This document shows positions 45,781-55,148 of a stretch of 64,000 bases of DNA, piece after piece. A program made the position numbers and the translations under genes. The notes below the pieces were generated by a model. It searched no databases and had not been told where the DNA came from. It saw only the letters and a list, made by a program, of their open reading frames with translations. The stretch lies in NCBI RefSeq assembly GCF_007754425.1, contig NZ_CP037452.1:3881164-3945163 (forward strand), in the 5' to 3' direction. Every line of letters begins with the position of its first letter. The first letter of the stretch is position 1. This DNA comes from Gimesia fumaroli. GTDB taxonomy: Bacteria; Planctomycetota; Planctomycetia; Planctomycetales; Planctomycetaceae.

Positions 45781-46682
45781 AAGACCCACCCCTTCCGCCT
45801 CAGCAGGTCAAAGAGAACATACTCCAGAGAATCTCCACTATTGGTGGTCAAAAAACGCCCGGATCGTTGGCGGCAAAGCATCGCCAGGTGTTCTTCCAGG
45901 AGCACCCGATGCTCGTGATAGAGCCCCAGCAAATCACCGGCAGATGAGATATCCAGGGTCTGGCCACTTTCGCTGTCAATCAGACGTAAATCGCCATTGA
46001 TCTCCGGGTTGATTTCAGAGGGACCTAATATTTGAACGCCAAACAGTTCCAGACCTGCGCTATACAGCATATTAAATGGACGCTGCAAATCGCCAAATGA
46101 CTCATAATCGGAAAGAACGATGGCAACCCCCCTTCCCCGATGCGTGCGCAAGACATCTTCCACAGCCAGTTCAATGGGAGAGTTGCCGCCTGCTTCGATT
46201 TGTGTCAGAAAATCAAACAGACGTTTCATACTGATTCGTCCCGTTGCTGGTGAGAATTTCTCAGGCCGACTTCCTTTTTGGTTGCAAACGTAGGCGCTGA
46301 CTTTTTCAAAATTCAACAGCCCCATAACGCCAAACGCGGCTGCTAGTTGTTTACAACGTAAAAACTTGTCTTCGTAATCCATGGATGAAGAAGCGTCAAG
46401 AATCAAAACAACATGCATTTCCTCTTCATGCTGATATTGTTTCATAAACGGTTTGTTTAAACGGGAGAAGATATTCCAGTCGATATACCGCACATCATCG
46501 CCGGGAACGTAGTTTCGATAATCTGAAAACTCGGTACTGGTCCCTCCCTTGCCGGAAAGATGTTCGCCGCGACTTCGATTTGTTAAACGACGTGTGGGGT
46601 TTAAACGCATTCTCTCCAAGATGGATAACGTTCTGTTATCAAAGAGCGACGTAAACTGGTTGGATTGAGTTCCCTGTGACAC
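45777..46682 (-). CDS. DUF58 protein with intact VWA-like metal site
   Basis: A 301-residue cytosolic DUF58 protein without membrane helices. The DUF58 motif is FSDYRNYVPGDDVRYIDWNIFSRLNKPFMKQY (shown in part: VPGDDVRYIDWN), followed by a VWA-like fold whose metal site D96-A-S98-S-S100 (DASSSM) is intact. This is the usual partner of the MoxR ATPase encoded 6 nt upstream. The start is GTG, with AAAAGGAA before it. Compared with the DUF58 protein at 11.5-12.9 kb it lacks the membrane anchor and is 170 residues shorter, so the two belong to different subfamilies. Confidence 0.93.
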   Translation of the reverse strand: MSQGTQSNQFTSLFDNRTLSILERMRLNPTRRLTNRSRGEHLSGKGGTSTEFSDYRNYVPGDDVRYIDWNIFSRLNKPFMKQYQHEEEMHVVLILDASSSMDYEDKFLRCKQLAAAFGVMGLLNFEKVSAYVCNQKGSRPEKFSPATGRISMKRLFDFLTQIEAGGNSPIELAVEDVLRTHRGRGVAIVLSDYESFGDLQRPFNMLYSAGLELFGVQILGPSEINPEINGDLRLIDSESGQTLDISSAGDLLGLYHEHRVLLEEHLAMLCRQRSGRFLTTNSGDSLEYVLFDLLRRKGWVL

Positions 46683-46688
46683 TGCCGT

Positions 46689-47705
46689 TTATTCCTTTTC
46701 GGGTAGTTCTTTGCAAATCTGTGCAATCAGGTCCGCGACAACAATATTTTCTGCCTGACCATCGTAATTCAGTAATACGCGATGCTGCAGAACTTCATTT
46801 GCAAAATAGCGAATATCTTCAAAGGCAACATGCGCGCGTCCTTCACTGAGTGCACGCACGCGCGCAGCTTTAACCAGTGATTGTGCAGCTCGCGGACTGG
46901 CCCCCCAATGCACAAAGCGACGGACTTCCTCCGTTGCAAAATCGGTTCCAGGATGAGTCGACAGCACCAGGCGTATCGCATAGTCGCGAATGGGTTCTAC
47001 GACAACGACTTTCTCCAGCACACTCCTTAATTCAAGGATTTGCTCACTGTTGAGCAGTTTTTTTAACTCCACGGGCTGTTTCAAAATCGTTTGTTGTACA
47101 ATTGTGTTGAGTTCATTACGATTGGGAAAAGGGACATTCACTTTGAACATAAAGCGGTCTAATTGTGCTTCGGGTAAGGGATAAGTGCCTTCCTGCTCAA
47201 TCGGGTTCTGAGTGGCCATCACAAAGAATGGCTGATCCAGTCGATACTGTGTCCCGCCGGCTGTAACCGTCCCTTCCTGCATTGTCTCCAGCAGTGCAGA
47301 TTGGGTTTTAGGAGAAGCGCGGTTGATTTCATCGGCCAGCAGTAATTGGGTGAAAATCGGGCCTTTGCGAAACTCAAACCGATATGTTCCCGTTTCGTCG
47401 GTGCTCATGATATTGGTCCCGATAATATCAGCCGGCATTAAGTCAGGCGTAAACTGAATTCGCTGAAAATGCAGGTCCAGCACTTTGGAGAGTGCTTTGA
47501 CGAGTTCCGTTTTGCCCAGACCGGGAACGCCTTCCAGCAAGACATTGCCGCCACAAAACAACGCGTAGAGCGTTGACTCAACAACACGCTCCTGTCCAAT
47601 GATCATTCGTGCGATTTCAGACCGCACTTCATTGAACACTTTTTTGAAATGGTCTGCTTCAGCCTGCAATACAGTCGGTTCTTCAGTTGTGTCTGGCTGG
47701 TTCAT
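46689..47705 (-). CDS. MoxR-family AAA+ ATPase
   Basis: A 338-residue MoxR AAA+ ATPase. The Walker A is GVPGLGKTE (residues 59-67), the Walker B LLLADEINRASPKTQSALLE near residue 122, and sensor-1-like MATQNPIEQEGTYPLPEAQLDRFMF follows. The C-terminal lid domain has WGASPRAAQSLVKAARVRAL. MoxR proteins act as chaperones that activate or assemble target complexes together with VWA proteins. Here the DUF58 gene, the BatA-like gene and the giant VWA gene all flank it. It is the only MoxR in the window and the likely engine of the array. Confidence 0.96.
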   Translation of the reverse strand: MNQPDTTEEPTVLQAEADHFKKVFNEVRSEIARMIIGQERVVESTLYALFCGGNVLLEGVPGLGKTELVKALSKVLDLHFQRIQFTPDLMPADIIGTNIMSTDETGTYRFEFRKGPIFTQLLLADEINRASPKTQSALLETMQEGTVTAGGTQYRLDQPFFVMATQNPIEQEGTYPLPEAQLDRFMFKVNVPFPNRNELNTIVQQTILKQPVELKKLLNSEQILELRSVLEKVVVVEPIRDYAIRLVLSTHPGTDFATEEVRRFVHWGASPRAAQSLVKAARVRALSEGRAHVAFEDIRYFANEVLQHRVLLNYDGQAENIVVADLIAQICKELPEKE

Positions 47706-47730
47706 CTTCTTTATCTCCGCAGAAAAAAGT

Positions 47731-50700
47731 CTATTGTTTTTCGTTGTCTGATTGTCGTTTTCGTTTGAGATCTAGTAAACGCCCGGTTGTTGACACGTTT
47801 TCAGGCGAATCAGTCGGTGGAGTTTTAGTCGAGGAATTTCCTGCGTCGGCAGGCTTCGTTTTTTCGGTTTGTTTTTGTTGGGACTGTCGCGAGGACTGCT
47901 GTTTCTGTTCTTGCAGTTTGGAAATCGTAGATTGGGGGTTTAGCTGGTTGGCAGTGGTGGAAGCCGTTCCTTTACGGTGATCCAATTCCTCGGTAACCCC
48001 CTGTTTCCGTTGCAGGAGCGCCCCCATTGTTGCCGTACTGGCTTGTTTGTCGGAGCCCAATCCAAACCAGCTTCGAATAACATACCAATCCAATTGTACG
48101 CGGCGTATTCCCACATCTAGTGGCACTAAGATCGCCAGTACGATCAATAACCAGTCAAATACCGGATTTGAACTTTGTTTGGGATCGCGGCGTCCGTAAA
48201 TTACTTTAGCTGCGTTCTCTGGATCAAGCCGTTGCCCTCCTGTTCGCTCTGCGATTTCTTCAAGAACAATCGGATTCGAACGAAAGCGGAGAAATTCTGG
48301 TGAATAGGGAACGATAAATCCGCCATTCGTATGATCTTCACGATCCCCTGCTTTTCCCACAGCCATTACCTGATAACGTCCCTTGCCCCAGAGAGGAATC
48401 GAAGCCTGATACCGACGTGGACTGACCTGTTTCAGCACAACAGTTTCTTCACGATCATGCGGTCCCGAGATTTTGGCAGCGACATTTAGGAACGATTCTT
48501 CCGGATGAAAATCCTCAACCATAATAGTGGCATTGTTACCAGAGGTATGGCTCCACATTTTCAAATGTTCCTGGGTTTGCACACGGGAGATCTTAATCAT
48601 TAACTGCTTGATGAATGCCTGGTAGTGATCCCAGTTCACCCAGTCAGCGCCCCAGTTTGGTGACAAATCAGAAGTAAATGCGGCCGTCGTTCCCAAGCCA
48701 TAGCGCCAGAAAGCAAGGACGGGGTCAATCTCACCTTCGGCTTCTTTCTTTTCAGGAGCATTTAAAACGCCTTCTGCCCGGGGTTTGATCGTAGCTAACA
48801 CGTAGCCATGTAACGGTGGTATTTCCTGAATCCCTTTGAGTATCGGGGAGATCATTCCTACCTCGGGAGTGATTGTCTCGTTTTGAATCATACTCCGTTT
48901 CAGGGTTTTTGATTCTTTAATGAAGATGGATGGTAATTGATTGGGGTCAGAAGGAAAATAATAACGCCCTCCCGTTGCCCCGGCGATTCCACGCATCGTC
49001 GAGATGTCACGTCCCCCATGGGGATAGATCGCAACCATGGATACACTGACTTTGTTATCCTGGAATTTTTTGATAAGCGCGGGAGATGGTGGCTGGGGAT
49101 CGCCGTCAGATATAATAATCATATGTTTTGTAGAAGCGTCACTTTTGATGAGTCCTTTTAAACCCAGTTCCATGGTATTTGCAAAACTAGGCATGTCCCC
49201 GATTTGTGCGCCATTGATCTTGGGGACCATTTTTTCATACTCATCGGCGGGAGTTAGTTCAAACAGCCATTTCTCGCCTCCCATGAAATCATAAATTAAA
49301 ACGCCGACTTCATCTTGGGCACCTAAAACTTTAATCGCCTGTTTTGTGATGCGTTTCCCCCACGTATTTCCTTCCGGAAACTCACATGTATGCAGAATAA
49401 TCGCCAGTGCACCTTTGGGAAGAACTTTCTTCTTGGTGATGTCCATTGTCACGGGCAGCGCGTCTTCGATTAAAGTGCGATGATATCCCCCAGGACCGTA
49501 ACTGTTCTCGCCGCCCACCATCATGAATCCGATGCCCTGATTAAAGATCGAATCATGGACGGCTTTTAACTGAACCACATTAAATGCATCAGCGGGAACA
49601 TTCACAAAAACGATTGCGTCGTATGGCATGAGCGATAGCGAATCGCTGGGAAACTCATAGGCAGAGATCGTTTCTACATTTCTCTCTCCTTCTCGGATCG
49701 CTTTCACCAGAGATTGCCAGTCTCGGTCATCCCCACCCGGATTAGTGACAACCAGAACCTTACCTTCACCTGCTACATAAATGTAGTTTAAAACGGTATT
49801 ATTTTCGCGGATCTGGTCATCATCCCGCTTTGTTTCAATTGTCGCTGAATATTCATAATAGCCGGCCTCTCTCAAGTAAATCGGCACCACATAACGATTC
49901 TTGCCTGCTTTGAACGAGACTTTTTCTTCATAAATCGGCTCACCATTTTCACGCAATACCAGCTTACCTGAACCATCTTGCAGAGATGAAAGCACAATAG
50001 CCGCTTCATAGTTTTCCCCCAGCTTGACGAACCGGGGAAGTTCGAGATTTTCCAGCCAGACCTCTTTGTCGTATTCATATTGGATCGGTAGAACATCAAC
50101 GGCGATATCCCGCGATTTGAGTTCTTCCAGAATTTGGGAAATAGATCCCTCAGTTTCCGTTCCATCACTGATTAAGACAATCCGCCCACGGTTCTCTTCC
50201 GGTAACATGGCAGCAGCCAGGGACAGCGTCTGTTGCAGGTTGGTTGCGTCACGATCAATTCGCGAATTTAAGGCTTCAAACGGAAAAGAAACACGAGGTG
50301 GAAGTTCGACTGCCGAATTCCTCCCGAAAACGACCAGCCCCGCTTCATCTGTCTGAGGCTTCTCCGTGACTGTCTTTGTGACAAATTCCAGAGCAGAGTC
50401 TACGGATGACTCGCCAATCGAATCAGAAAGATCCACGGCATAGACCACTGAGATGACATCGCGAACACGTACGGAGCGTGGTTCTGCGATCAACATCACA
50501 AACAGTCCCAGCATCACCAGGCGCGAAATCAGTGCAGCCAAGGCGCGGCCTTTACTCAAACCACCATATCCGGCAACAGAAAGCCACCAGACCCAGACGG
50601 AAAAGAGAATCAGACTAAATGCCCAGGGGCGGGCAAATAATAAAATATTGGACAATTCAAGACTGATACAAACGACGGCATACAGAACCAGAAAAAAGAT

Positions 50701-50778
50701 CAAAGGCATCGCACGTCGCCAGGTTACTGCGATGCGCGGTTGGGGAACTAATTGATGATAGAGTTCTTTGATCTTCAT
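47731..50778 (-). CDS. Giant VWA membrane protein with tandem VWA-like and GATase-like domains
   Basis: A 1015-residue protein. Three membrane helices (about residues 25-98) precede a VWA domain with an intact metal site D116-L-S118-D-S120. A beta region and a GATase-like segment follow (YDAIVFVNVP, IFNQGIGFMMVGGENSYGPGGYHRTL). A second VWA-like domain (about residues 450-590, MIIISDGDPQPPSP) has no intact DxSxS motif. A beta domain, a membrane helix near residue 870 and a Q/T/S/K-rich tail end the protein. The layout is that of a scaffold spanning the inner membrane with its sensing parts outside. It lies 25 nt before moxR and overlaps the ATPase-NHL gene by 4 nt. Confidence 0.87.
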   Translation of the reverse strand: MKIKELYHQLVPQPRIAVTWRRAMPLIFFLVLYAVVCISLELSNILLFARPWAFSLILFSVWVWWLSVAGYGGLSKGRALAALISRLVMLGLFVMLIAEPRSVRVRDVISVVYAVDLSDSIGESSVDSALEFVTKTVTEKPQTDEAGLVVFGRNSAVELPPRVSFPFEALNSRIDRDATNLQQTLSLAAAMLPEENRGRIVLISDGTETEGSISQILEELKSRDIAVDVLPIQYEYDKEVWLENLELPRFVKLGENYEAAIVLSSLQDGSGKLVLRENGEPIYEEKVSFKAGKNRYVVPIYLREAGYYEYSATIETKRDDDQIRENNTVLNYIYVAGEGKVLVVTNPGGDDRDWQSLVKAIREGERNVETISAYEFPSDSLSLMPYDAIVFVNVPADAFNVVQLKAVHDSIFNQGIGFMMVGGENSYGPGGYHRTLIEDALPVTMDITKKKVLPKGALAIILHTCEFPEGNTWGKRITKQAIKVLGAQDEVGVLIYDFMGGEKWLFELTPADEYEKMVPKINGAQIGDMPSFANTMELGLKGLIKSDASTKHMIIISDGDPQPPSPALIKKFQDNKVSVSMVAIYPHGGRDISTMRGIAGATGGRYYFPSDPNQLPSIFIKESKTLKRSMIQNETITPEVGMISPILKGIQEIPPLHGYVLATIKPRAEGVLNAPEKKEAEGEIDPVLAFWRYGLGTTAAFTSDLSPNWGADWVNWDHYQAFIKQLMIKISRVQTQEHLKMWSHTSGNNATIMVEDFHPEESFLNVAAKISGPHDREETVVLKQVSPRRYQASIPLWGKGRYQVMAVGKAGDREDHTNGGFIVPYSPEFLRFRSNPIVLEEIAERTGGQRLDPENAAKVIYGRRDPKQSSNPVFDWLLIVLAILVPLDVGIRRVQLDWYVIRSWFGLGSDKQASTATMGALLQRKQGVTEELDHRKGTASTTANQLNPQSTISKLQEQKQQSSRQSQQKQTEKTKPADAGNSSTKTPPTDSPENVSTTGRLLDLKRKRQSDNEKQ

Positions 50779-52637
50779 GGTATCAATTTTACGATTAAAC
50801 GATTGCCCGTGTCAGCCACGATCACTTGATCTTTCGAATTTACGGTAAGTCCCCAGGGAGTCAAAAACTCCCCCTGCTCTGTTCCTGTCTTCCCAAATCT
50901 ACCTAAGACTTCACCCGCTAAATTGGTTTTGGTGACCCGCCCTAATCCATATTCCACGATATAGAGTTCTTCATTATTTCGATCGATGGCAATGTCATAA
51001 GGATAATAGAGTGGAATCCCCCCGGTTTTCGTGCCTAAAATTTCTAAAAACGTTCCCTCATCGGAAAATACCTGAATACGATTATTGTCCGCATCAGCAA
51101 CATAGATTTTTCCATGATGCCAGACCATTCCCGCGGGTCTTTGGAATTCTCCTGGTTTATTCCCCACCTTGCCAAATTGCAGTATAAATTCACCCTGATC
51201 GGAAAATTTCTGGATTCGATTATTTTCACCAAATTCGCAAACGTAAATATTTCCTGCAGGATCCTGTACAACGGAAACAGGAAAAATAAATTGTCCCGGT
51301 TTCAGTCCATATTCTCCAAGTATTTTTTGCACTTTTCCCTGTTGATCAAAAAAAACGACGCGGTGGTAATGTGTGTCAGCAACGGCGATCTGACCATTTT
51401 TCAAAAAACAGACCCCTTCCGGCTTCCCCACATCTGATTCAGGCATCTTCCATTGCCTGATTAATTCATTATTCGAATCATAAACCAGCACACGACCAGC
51501 ATTGTCGAGTACATACAGTTCGTCGTTCGGTCCGACATTCACGCTACGTGGCGCTGGGATCATGATTCCCTCAGAGGGAACAGGCCACTGCTTTATCTGA
51601 GAAAATACTAGTTCCGGCGCATTGTCTGAAAGACATCCGGAACCAAACACCAGGCATAAAAACAGCATCAACAAGCGAATCGAAATACGATCTCCCTTTT
51701 TTAATACTGATCTAACCGGGCGGTGATATAATGACTGAGTGACCTGGTGTTCCTGATGCGAAACGATAACTTCCTCAATCGATCCACTAAATGCAACCGA
51801 TTGCACTTCCCACGAACTCTGTTCGACTTTGTCTAAAGCGAGTTGTTCAGCTCGAATTAGTTTGATGTCACAATTATGTTCTTTCTCTGGGAAAGTATCA
51901 CTTATCGGAGTTAGATCGTTGACTGGTCCTAAATAGGTGGCAACCTGATACGATGGAGGCGCATAATACAAATCGTTTACTTCGCCAGAATAAATTACCT
52001 GACCCTGGTCGAGGCAGATGACATGTTCAGCTTCCCGCAACACCAGATCGGGTTGATGTGTCGAAAACACAAGCGATGTGTTGTTTTTCTGGCAAAAGTC
52101 ACAAATGGTTTTCCAGTAGAACGGCCAATGCGTCTGATCTACGTGTATTAATGGCTCATCCATTACTAAGATACCCGCTTTACTGGCCAGAGCCCGGGCG
52201 ACCGCTAATCGTGAGGCTTCTCCCTGTGAAATTTGTCCTGGATATTGGTCTCGAACAGGCGATAAGCCAAATGCTGTGAGTAGTTCTTCCACAGCATCCT
52301 GCTCTGATTCAACATCCGGATAAACCAGCTTCAAGTGGCCTTGAACCGTATATTGCGGCCACAATCCAAGATTGTGGGGGACCCAGAACAGTTCCAGACC
52401 GGATCCAGGTGGGGAACATGCCTGTGTGCGAGTAATTGTTCCCTTATCGGGAGACTCATAGTTTACCAGCAGGTTCAATAATGAAGTTTTTCCTGCACCG
52501 GAATATCCCATAATTGCTGTGACACCTTGTGGGATTACAAGATCAACTTCAGCCAAGCGGACATCGGACGCACTCTTCATACTGACGCTTTTCAGTGACC
52601 ACAACAAGGCTTCAGATTGTAAGGTTTCAACAGTCAT
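50775..52637 (-). CDS. ABC importer ATPase fused to a membrane helix and NHL propeller
   Basis: A 620-residue fusion. Residues 1-225 are an ABC ATPase: Walker A GYSGAGKTS (44-52), signature ISQGEASR (about 136), Walker B GILVMDEP (about 155-162) and the switch histidine H194. Residues 250-322 resemble a TOBE domain (KLIRAEQLALDKVE, KKGDRISIRL), as in FbpC/PotA-like ATPases. Residues 323-335 (LMLFLCLVFGSGC) form a membrane helix or internal lipoprotein-like signal. Residues 345-620 hold six NHL blades (for example IYVADADNNRIQVFSDEGTF). The reading frame is continuous. An in-frame ATG at 51668 (M324) could start a separate propeller lipoprotein. The permease gene ends 7 nt upstream, so it belongs to that importer. 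Confidence 0.85.
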   Translation of the reverse strand: MTVETLQSEALLWSLKSVSMKSASDVRLAEVDLVIPQGVTAIMGYSGAGKTSLLNLLVNYESPDKGTITRTQACSPPGSGLELFWVPHNLGLWPQYTVQGHLKLVYPDVESEQDAVEELLTAFGLSPVRDQYPGQISQGEASRLAVARALASKAGILVMDEPLIHVDQTHWPFYWKTICDFCQKNNTSLVFSTHQPDLVLREAEHVICLDQGQVIYSGEVNDLYYAPPSYQVATYLGPVNDLTPISDTFPEKEHNCDIKLIRAEQLALDKVEQSSWEVQSVAFSGSIEEVIVSHQEHQVTQSLYHRPVRSVLKKGDRISIRLLMLFLCLVFGSGCLSDNAPELVFSQIKQWPVPSEGIMIPAPRSVNVGPNDELYVLDNAGRVLVYDSNNELIRQWKMPESDVGKPEGVCFLKNGQIAVADTHYHRVVFFDQQGKVQKILGEYGLKPGQFIFPVSVVQDPAGNIYVCEFGENNRIQKFSDQGEFILQFGKVGNKPGEFQRPAGMVWHHGKIYVADADNNRIQVFSDEGTFLEILGTKTGGIPLYYPYDIAIDRNNEELYIVEYGLGRVTKTNLAGEVLGRFGKTGTEQGEFLTPWGLTVNSKDQVIVADTGNRLIVKLIP

Positions 52638-52644
52638 TAAATGA

Positions 52645-54108
52645 TTAAGTCTCAGCCAGACCAGAACGGTTTGAACTTAAGATCCATAGTTTTTTCACAA
52701 TTGGTAAAAGCAACAGACTGACGCAAACGGGTATGCATAAGCTGAGCAGCGTTATTGCAGACAGGATTGAATTTTGTCCATAATGCATCAGATTATAAAG
52801 GCGCACGGCAGATGGTTGTGCCTGATTTGGCGCCAAGATCGAACTGAGAGTAACATTCCAATAGGCCCAGAAAGCCAGAACAACAACGGCCCAATATTGT
52901 ATTCTCCCATTCACTGACCAGCGCAATTGGTCGCCCTTCAATGCCTGTACTTTTCCTTTTGACTGACTCAACAATTTCGTCAGGTAGAAGGCACTGTTCT
53001 TTGATTGTGTCTGCAACACGAGTTTCAGAAAAACAGCTCTAGGAAGTAAAAAAAGGACTAATGCAATGAAAAGCGCTAAAGGAGTATCATACAACCAGTA
53101 GCCGTAGGTTGTTAAAAAGACGGAAGCGATCAAAATGGCCAGAGTTAATGCCCCGCAAAGACCAGGCAGACAAAATATAAAACCCGGTACTCTGATCCGT
53201 AACGTCTGTTTTCGGGCAAAGAAAAACGCAGCCAACCCCCAAGCGGCAATTCCAGAAGAGATCCCATACAAGAGCCCCCAGGCGGACTCCTGAATGGTTC
53301 CCTGCAATTGCAGTTGATTTTGCAACAGACTACTGAGAGCAAGTAGGCTGCCCCAACTAATGAAGGCGAACGGTACCAGTCCGATCATAAAAAATGCTAC
53401 AAGTAGATATCCCCAAGACAAGATTGTGGAAACGCGTGCAATGTCCCTGGTTTGATCTCGTTGATTAAGAGTCGGTTGCTTTTTGAGTTGCGACAGCACG
53501 AAAGCAACTCCGGCAATCAAAAGCAATTCGATTAGAAGCGGTCCGGTAATAAATGACAGCGTTTTGATCACAGGAACTCCGCCTGCCTGGGCATCAAAGA
53601 TCCAGACTGTCCATGTATCCCGGTAAAGTAACGATGCCATCTCGAATTCCTGAAACGCCAACAGAAATAACAGCGCCCCGATGGGGAATCCTCGAAACAG
53701 AGTCTTCCACAGAAAAAAACTCCAGAGTGATCGTATCTTCGTAATCTGCGCCGCAGGCGAGCGGACCGATTTTCTGATAAAATCAGCCTCTGATGAAATC
53801 GCAGAGGGAGCAGAGAGAGTAACACAGATCATTCCCACAGGAACCACTTTCAACAATACCAGTCCCGAATAAATTAACTCGATTAAAAAGGGATAGTGCA
53901 CCAGTTTCAATGAAATCAGCCACCAGGCATATCCCACAATCAGTTCAGGCACCAATAAGGGGGCCAGGATCAATGTGAATAACAAAACTGAACGACGTGA
54001 ATAGCCTGTTTCAACCAGCCGAGACAAATGTCTGGATAAAATGACTCCGATTATTGAAATGCACAAACTGCGTAACACTGTCACGCCACAAGCTGTGGCC
54101 AGGCTCAT
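52645..54108 (-). CDS. ABC importer permease, ferric-iron/thiamine type
   Basis: A 487-residue membrane protein with about 12 hydrophobic segments in two halves, as in FbpB/ThiP permeases, which are single-chain double-unit permeases of 500 or so residues. The halves begin near ILAPLLVPELIVGYAWWLISLKL and LRIRVPGFIFCLPGLCGALTLAI (given in part). Canonical EAA-loop sequences are hard to see, so the coupling loops seem divergent. Its gene overlaps the binding-protein gene by 4 nt and is followed 7 nt later by the ATPase-NHL gene. Assignment relies on length, topology and neighbours. Confidence 0.8.
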   Translation of the reverse strand: MSLATACGVTVLRSLCISIIGVILSRHLSRLVETGYSRRSVLLFTLILAPLLVPELIVGYAWWLISLKLVHYPFLIELIYSGLVLLKVVPVGMICVTLSAPSAISSEADFIRKSVRSPAAQITKIRSLWSFFLWKTLFRGFPIGALLFLLAFQEFEMASLLYRDTWTVWIFDAQAGGVPVIKTLSFITGPLLIELLLIAGVAFVLSQLKKQPTLNQRDQTRDIARVSTILSWGYLLVAFFMIGLVPFAFISWGSLLALSSLLQNQLQLQGTIQESAWGLLYGISSGIAAWGLAAFFFARKQTLRIRVPGFIFCLPGLCGALTLAILIASVFLTTYGYWLYDTPLALFIALVLFLLPRAVFLKLVLQTQSKNSAFYLTKLLSQSKGKVQALKGDQLRWSVNGRIQYWAVVVLAFWAYWNVTLSSILAPNQAQPSAVRLYNLMHYGQNSILSAITLLSLCIPVCVSLLLLPIVKKLWILSSNRSGLAET

Positions 54109-55148
54109 TTCAGATACTCCGATTTAAGCCAGGCCAGCGTTTCTTCCCGCTGCTTTACCAGATTTGTTAAAGGATATGCTTTCTCGACATATGAACGATA
54201 CTGTTTCACTGCTTCAGGGACCAGGTCCCAATCCACAGACCCTAATGGGATTTGACGCGATTGTGATTGAGCCAGTTTGATTTCTACTTCTTCCGAAAGC
54301 AGATAATCCATTAGAGTTTCTGCCTGTGTTCGTTTTTTGGTTCCTTTGATGATGGCAACACTGTTGGGGATTAATATCACTTTTTCGTTCACTGTGATCG
54401 GCAATGCGGCGACCGGCTTTGCCTCATCGACAGCCACAAAATAGTCATCCGTGTCTGTAAATCCAAGCTCGCAAGTACCACTGGCAACCAGATTTTTAAC
54501 ACTCGCATTCCCAGAGGTCTCTATTATTCCTCGTTCTTGTAACGATTGATGCCAAGCCTTCAATCGCTCCAGCCCCCACGCATCACAGAGAACGGTATAG
54601 TGAGTCAAGGTTGTGCCATAGAGCGGCTTGGCAATCGCAACATGATCAAGAGGACCTGATAATATCTGCTCAACATTCTCAGGTGTGTTTTTGATTTTAT
54701 CTGAGTTGGTGATATAAACTCGCAGCCTGGCCGCAAAGCCAGTCCAATAACCATCCGGATCTTTAAACTCATCTGGAATCCTTTGATAACCATCGCCTTG
54801 GTATGGATCCAGAAGTCCCTGCTCTTTAAGAGCAGCTGTACCTAATGTCTGGTTATTCCAGAAGACATCACAACGTGGATGGTCCTGCTCCCGGATAATC
54901 AAGTTCGTCAAGCCCAGTGACTTGGTGGCTTCTGTATCAAAACGTGGATCTACTTTGATCCCCGTTTTCTGTTCAAAGGCTTTCAATATTTCTTCAGAAA
55001 ATACGGCATCATGAGCGCAGTAGACGACAAGCGCATCACTTTGTTGCTGATAAAAAAAGACCAATCCGACAGCCACAACGACAACCACTTCTACGATTGC
55101 CAGAATGATCCATCCGGAAAAAAGCCCTCCCCCTGATTTTTGATTCAT
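54105..55148 (-). CDS. Ferric-iron/thiamine-type ABC substrate-binding protein
   Basis: A 347-residue extracytoplasmic binding protein with an uncleaved-looking N-terminal membrane helix (about residues 13-33, WIILAIVEVVVVVAVGLVFF) and an FbpA/AfuA-like type-II binding fold. Matches are LVVYCAHDAVFSEEILKAFEQ, TGIKVDPRFDTEATKSLGL, CDVFWNNQTLGTAALKEQGLL and CELGFTDTDDYFVAVDE. FbpA proteins bind ferric iron; related ones bind thiamine, phosphonate or sulfate. The tyrosine pair of FbpA is not obvious, so the ligand is open. It begins the importer part of the array and overlaps the coiled-coil gene upstream by 4 nt. Confidence 0.87.
   Translation of the reverse strand: MNQKSGGGLFSGWIILAIVEVVVVVAVGLVFFYQQQSDALVVYCAHDAVFSEEILKAFEQKTGIKVDPRFDTEATKSLGLTNLIIREQDHPRCDVFWNNQTLGTAALKEQGLLDPYQGDGYQRIPDEFKDPDGYWTGFAARLRVYITNSDKIKNTPENVEQILSGPLDHVAIAKPLYGTTLTHYTVLCDAWGLERLKAWHQSLQERGIIETSGNASVKNLVASGTCELGFTDTDDYFVAVDEAKPVAALPITVNEKVILIPNSVAIIKGTKKRTQAETLMDYLLSEEVEIKLAQSQSRQIPLGSVDWDLVPEAVKQYRSYVEKAYPLTNLVKQREETLAWLKSEYLK

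Noticed and set aside
50775-52637. Possible sequencing error joining two genes
   Set aside because: The linker reads as a good TOBE-like domain followed by a helix with no break in frame, so a real fusion is more likely; kept as a finding with this caveat.
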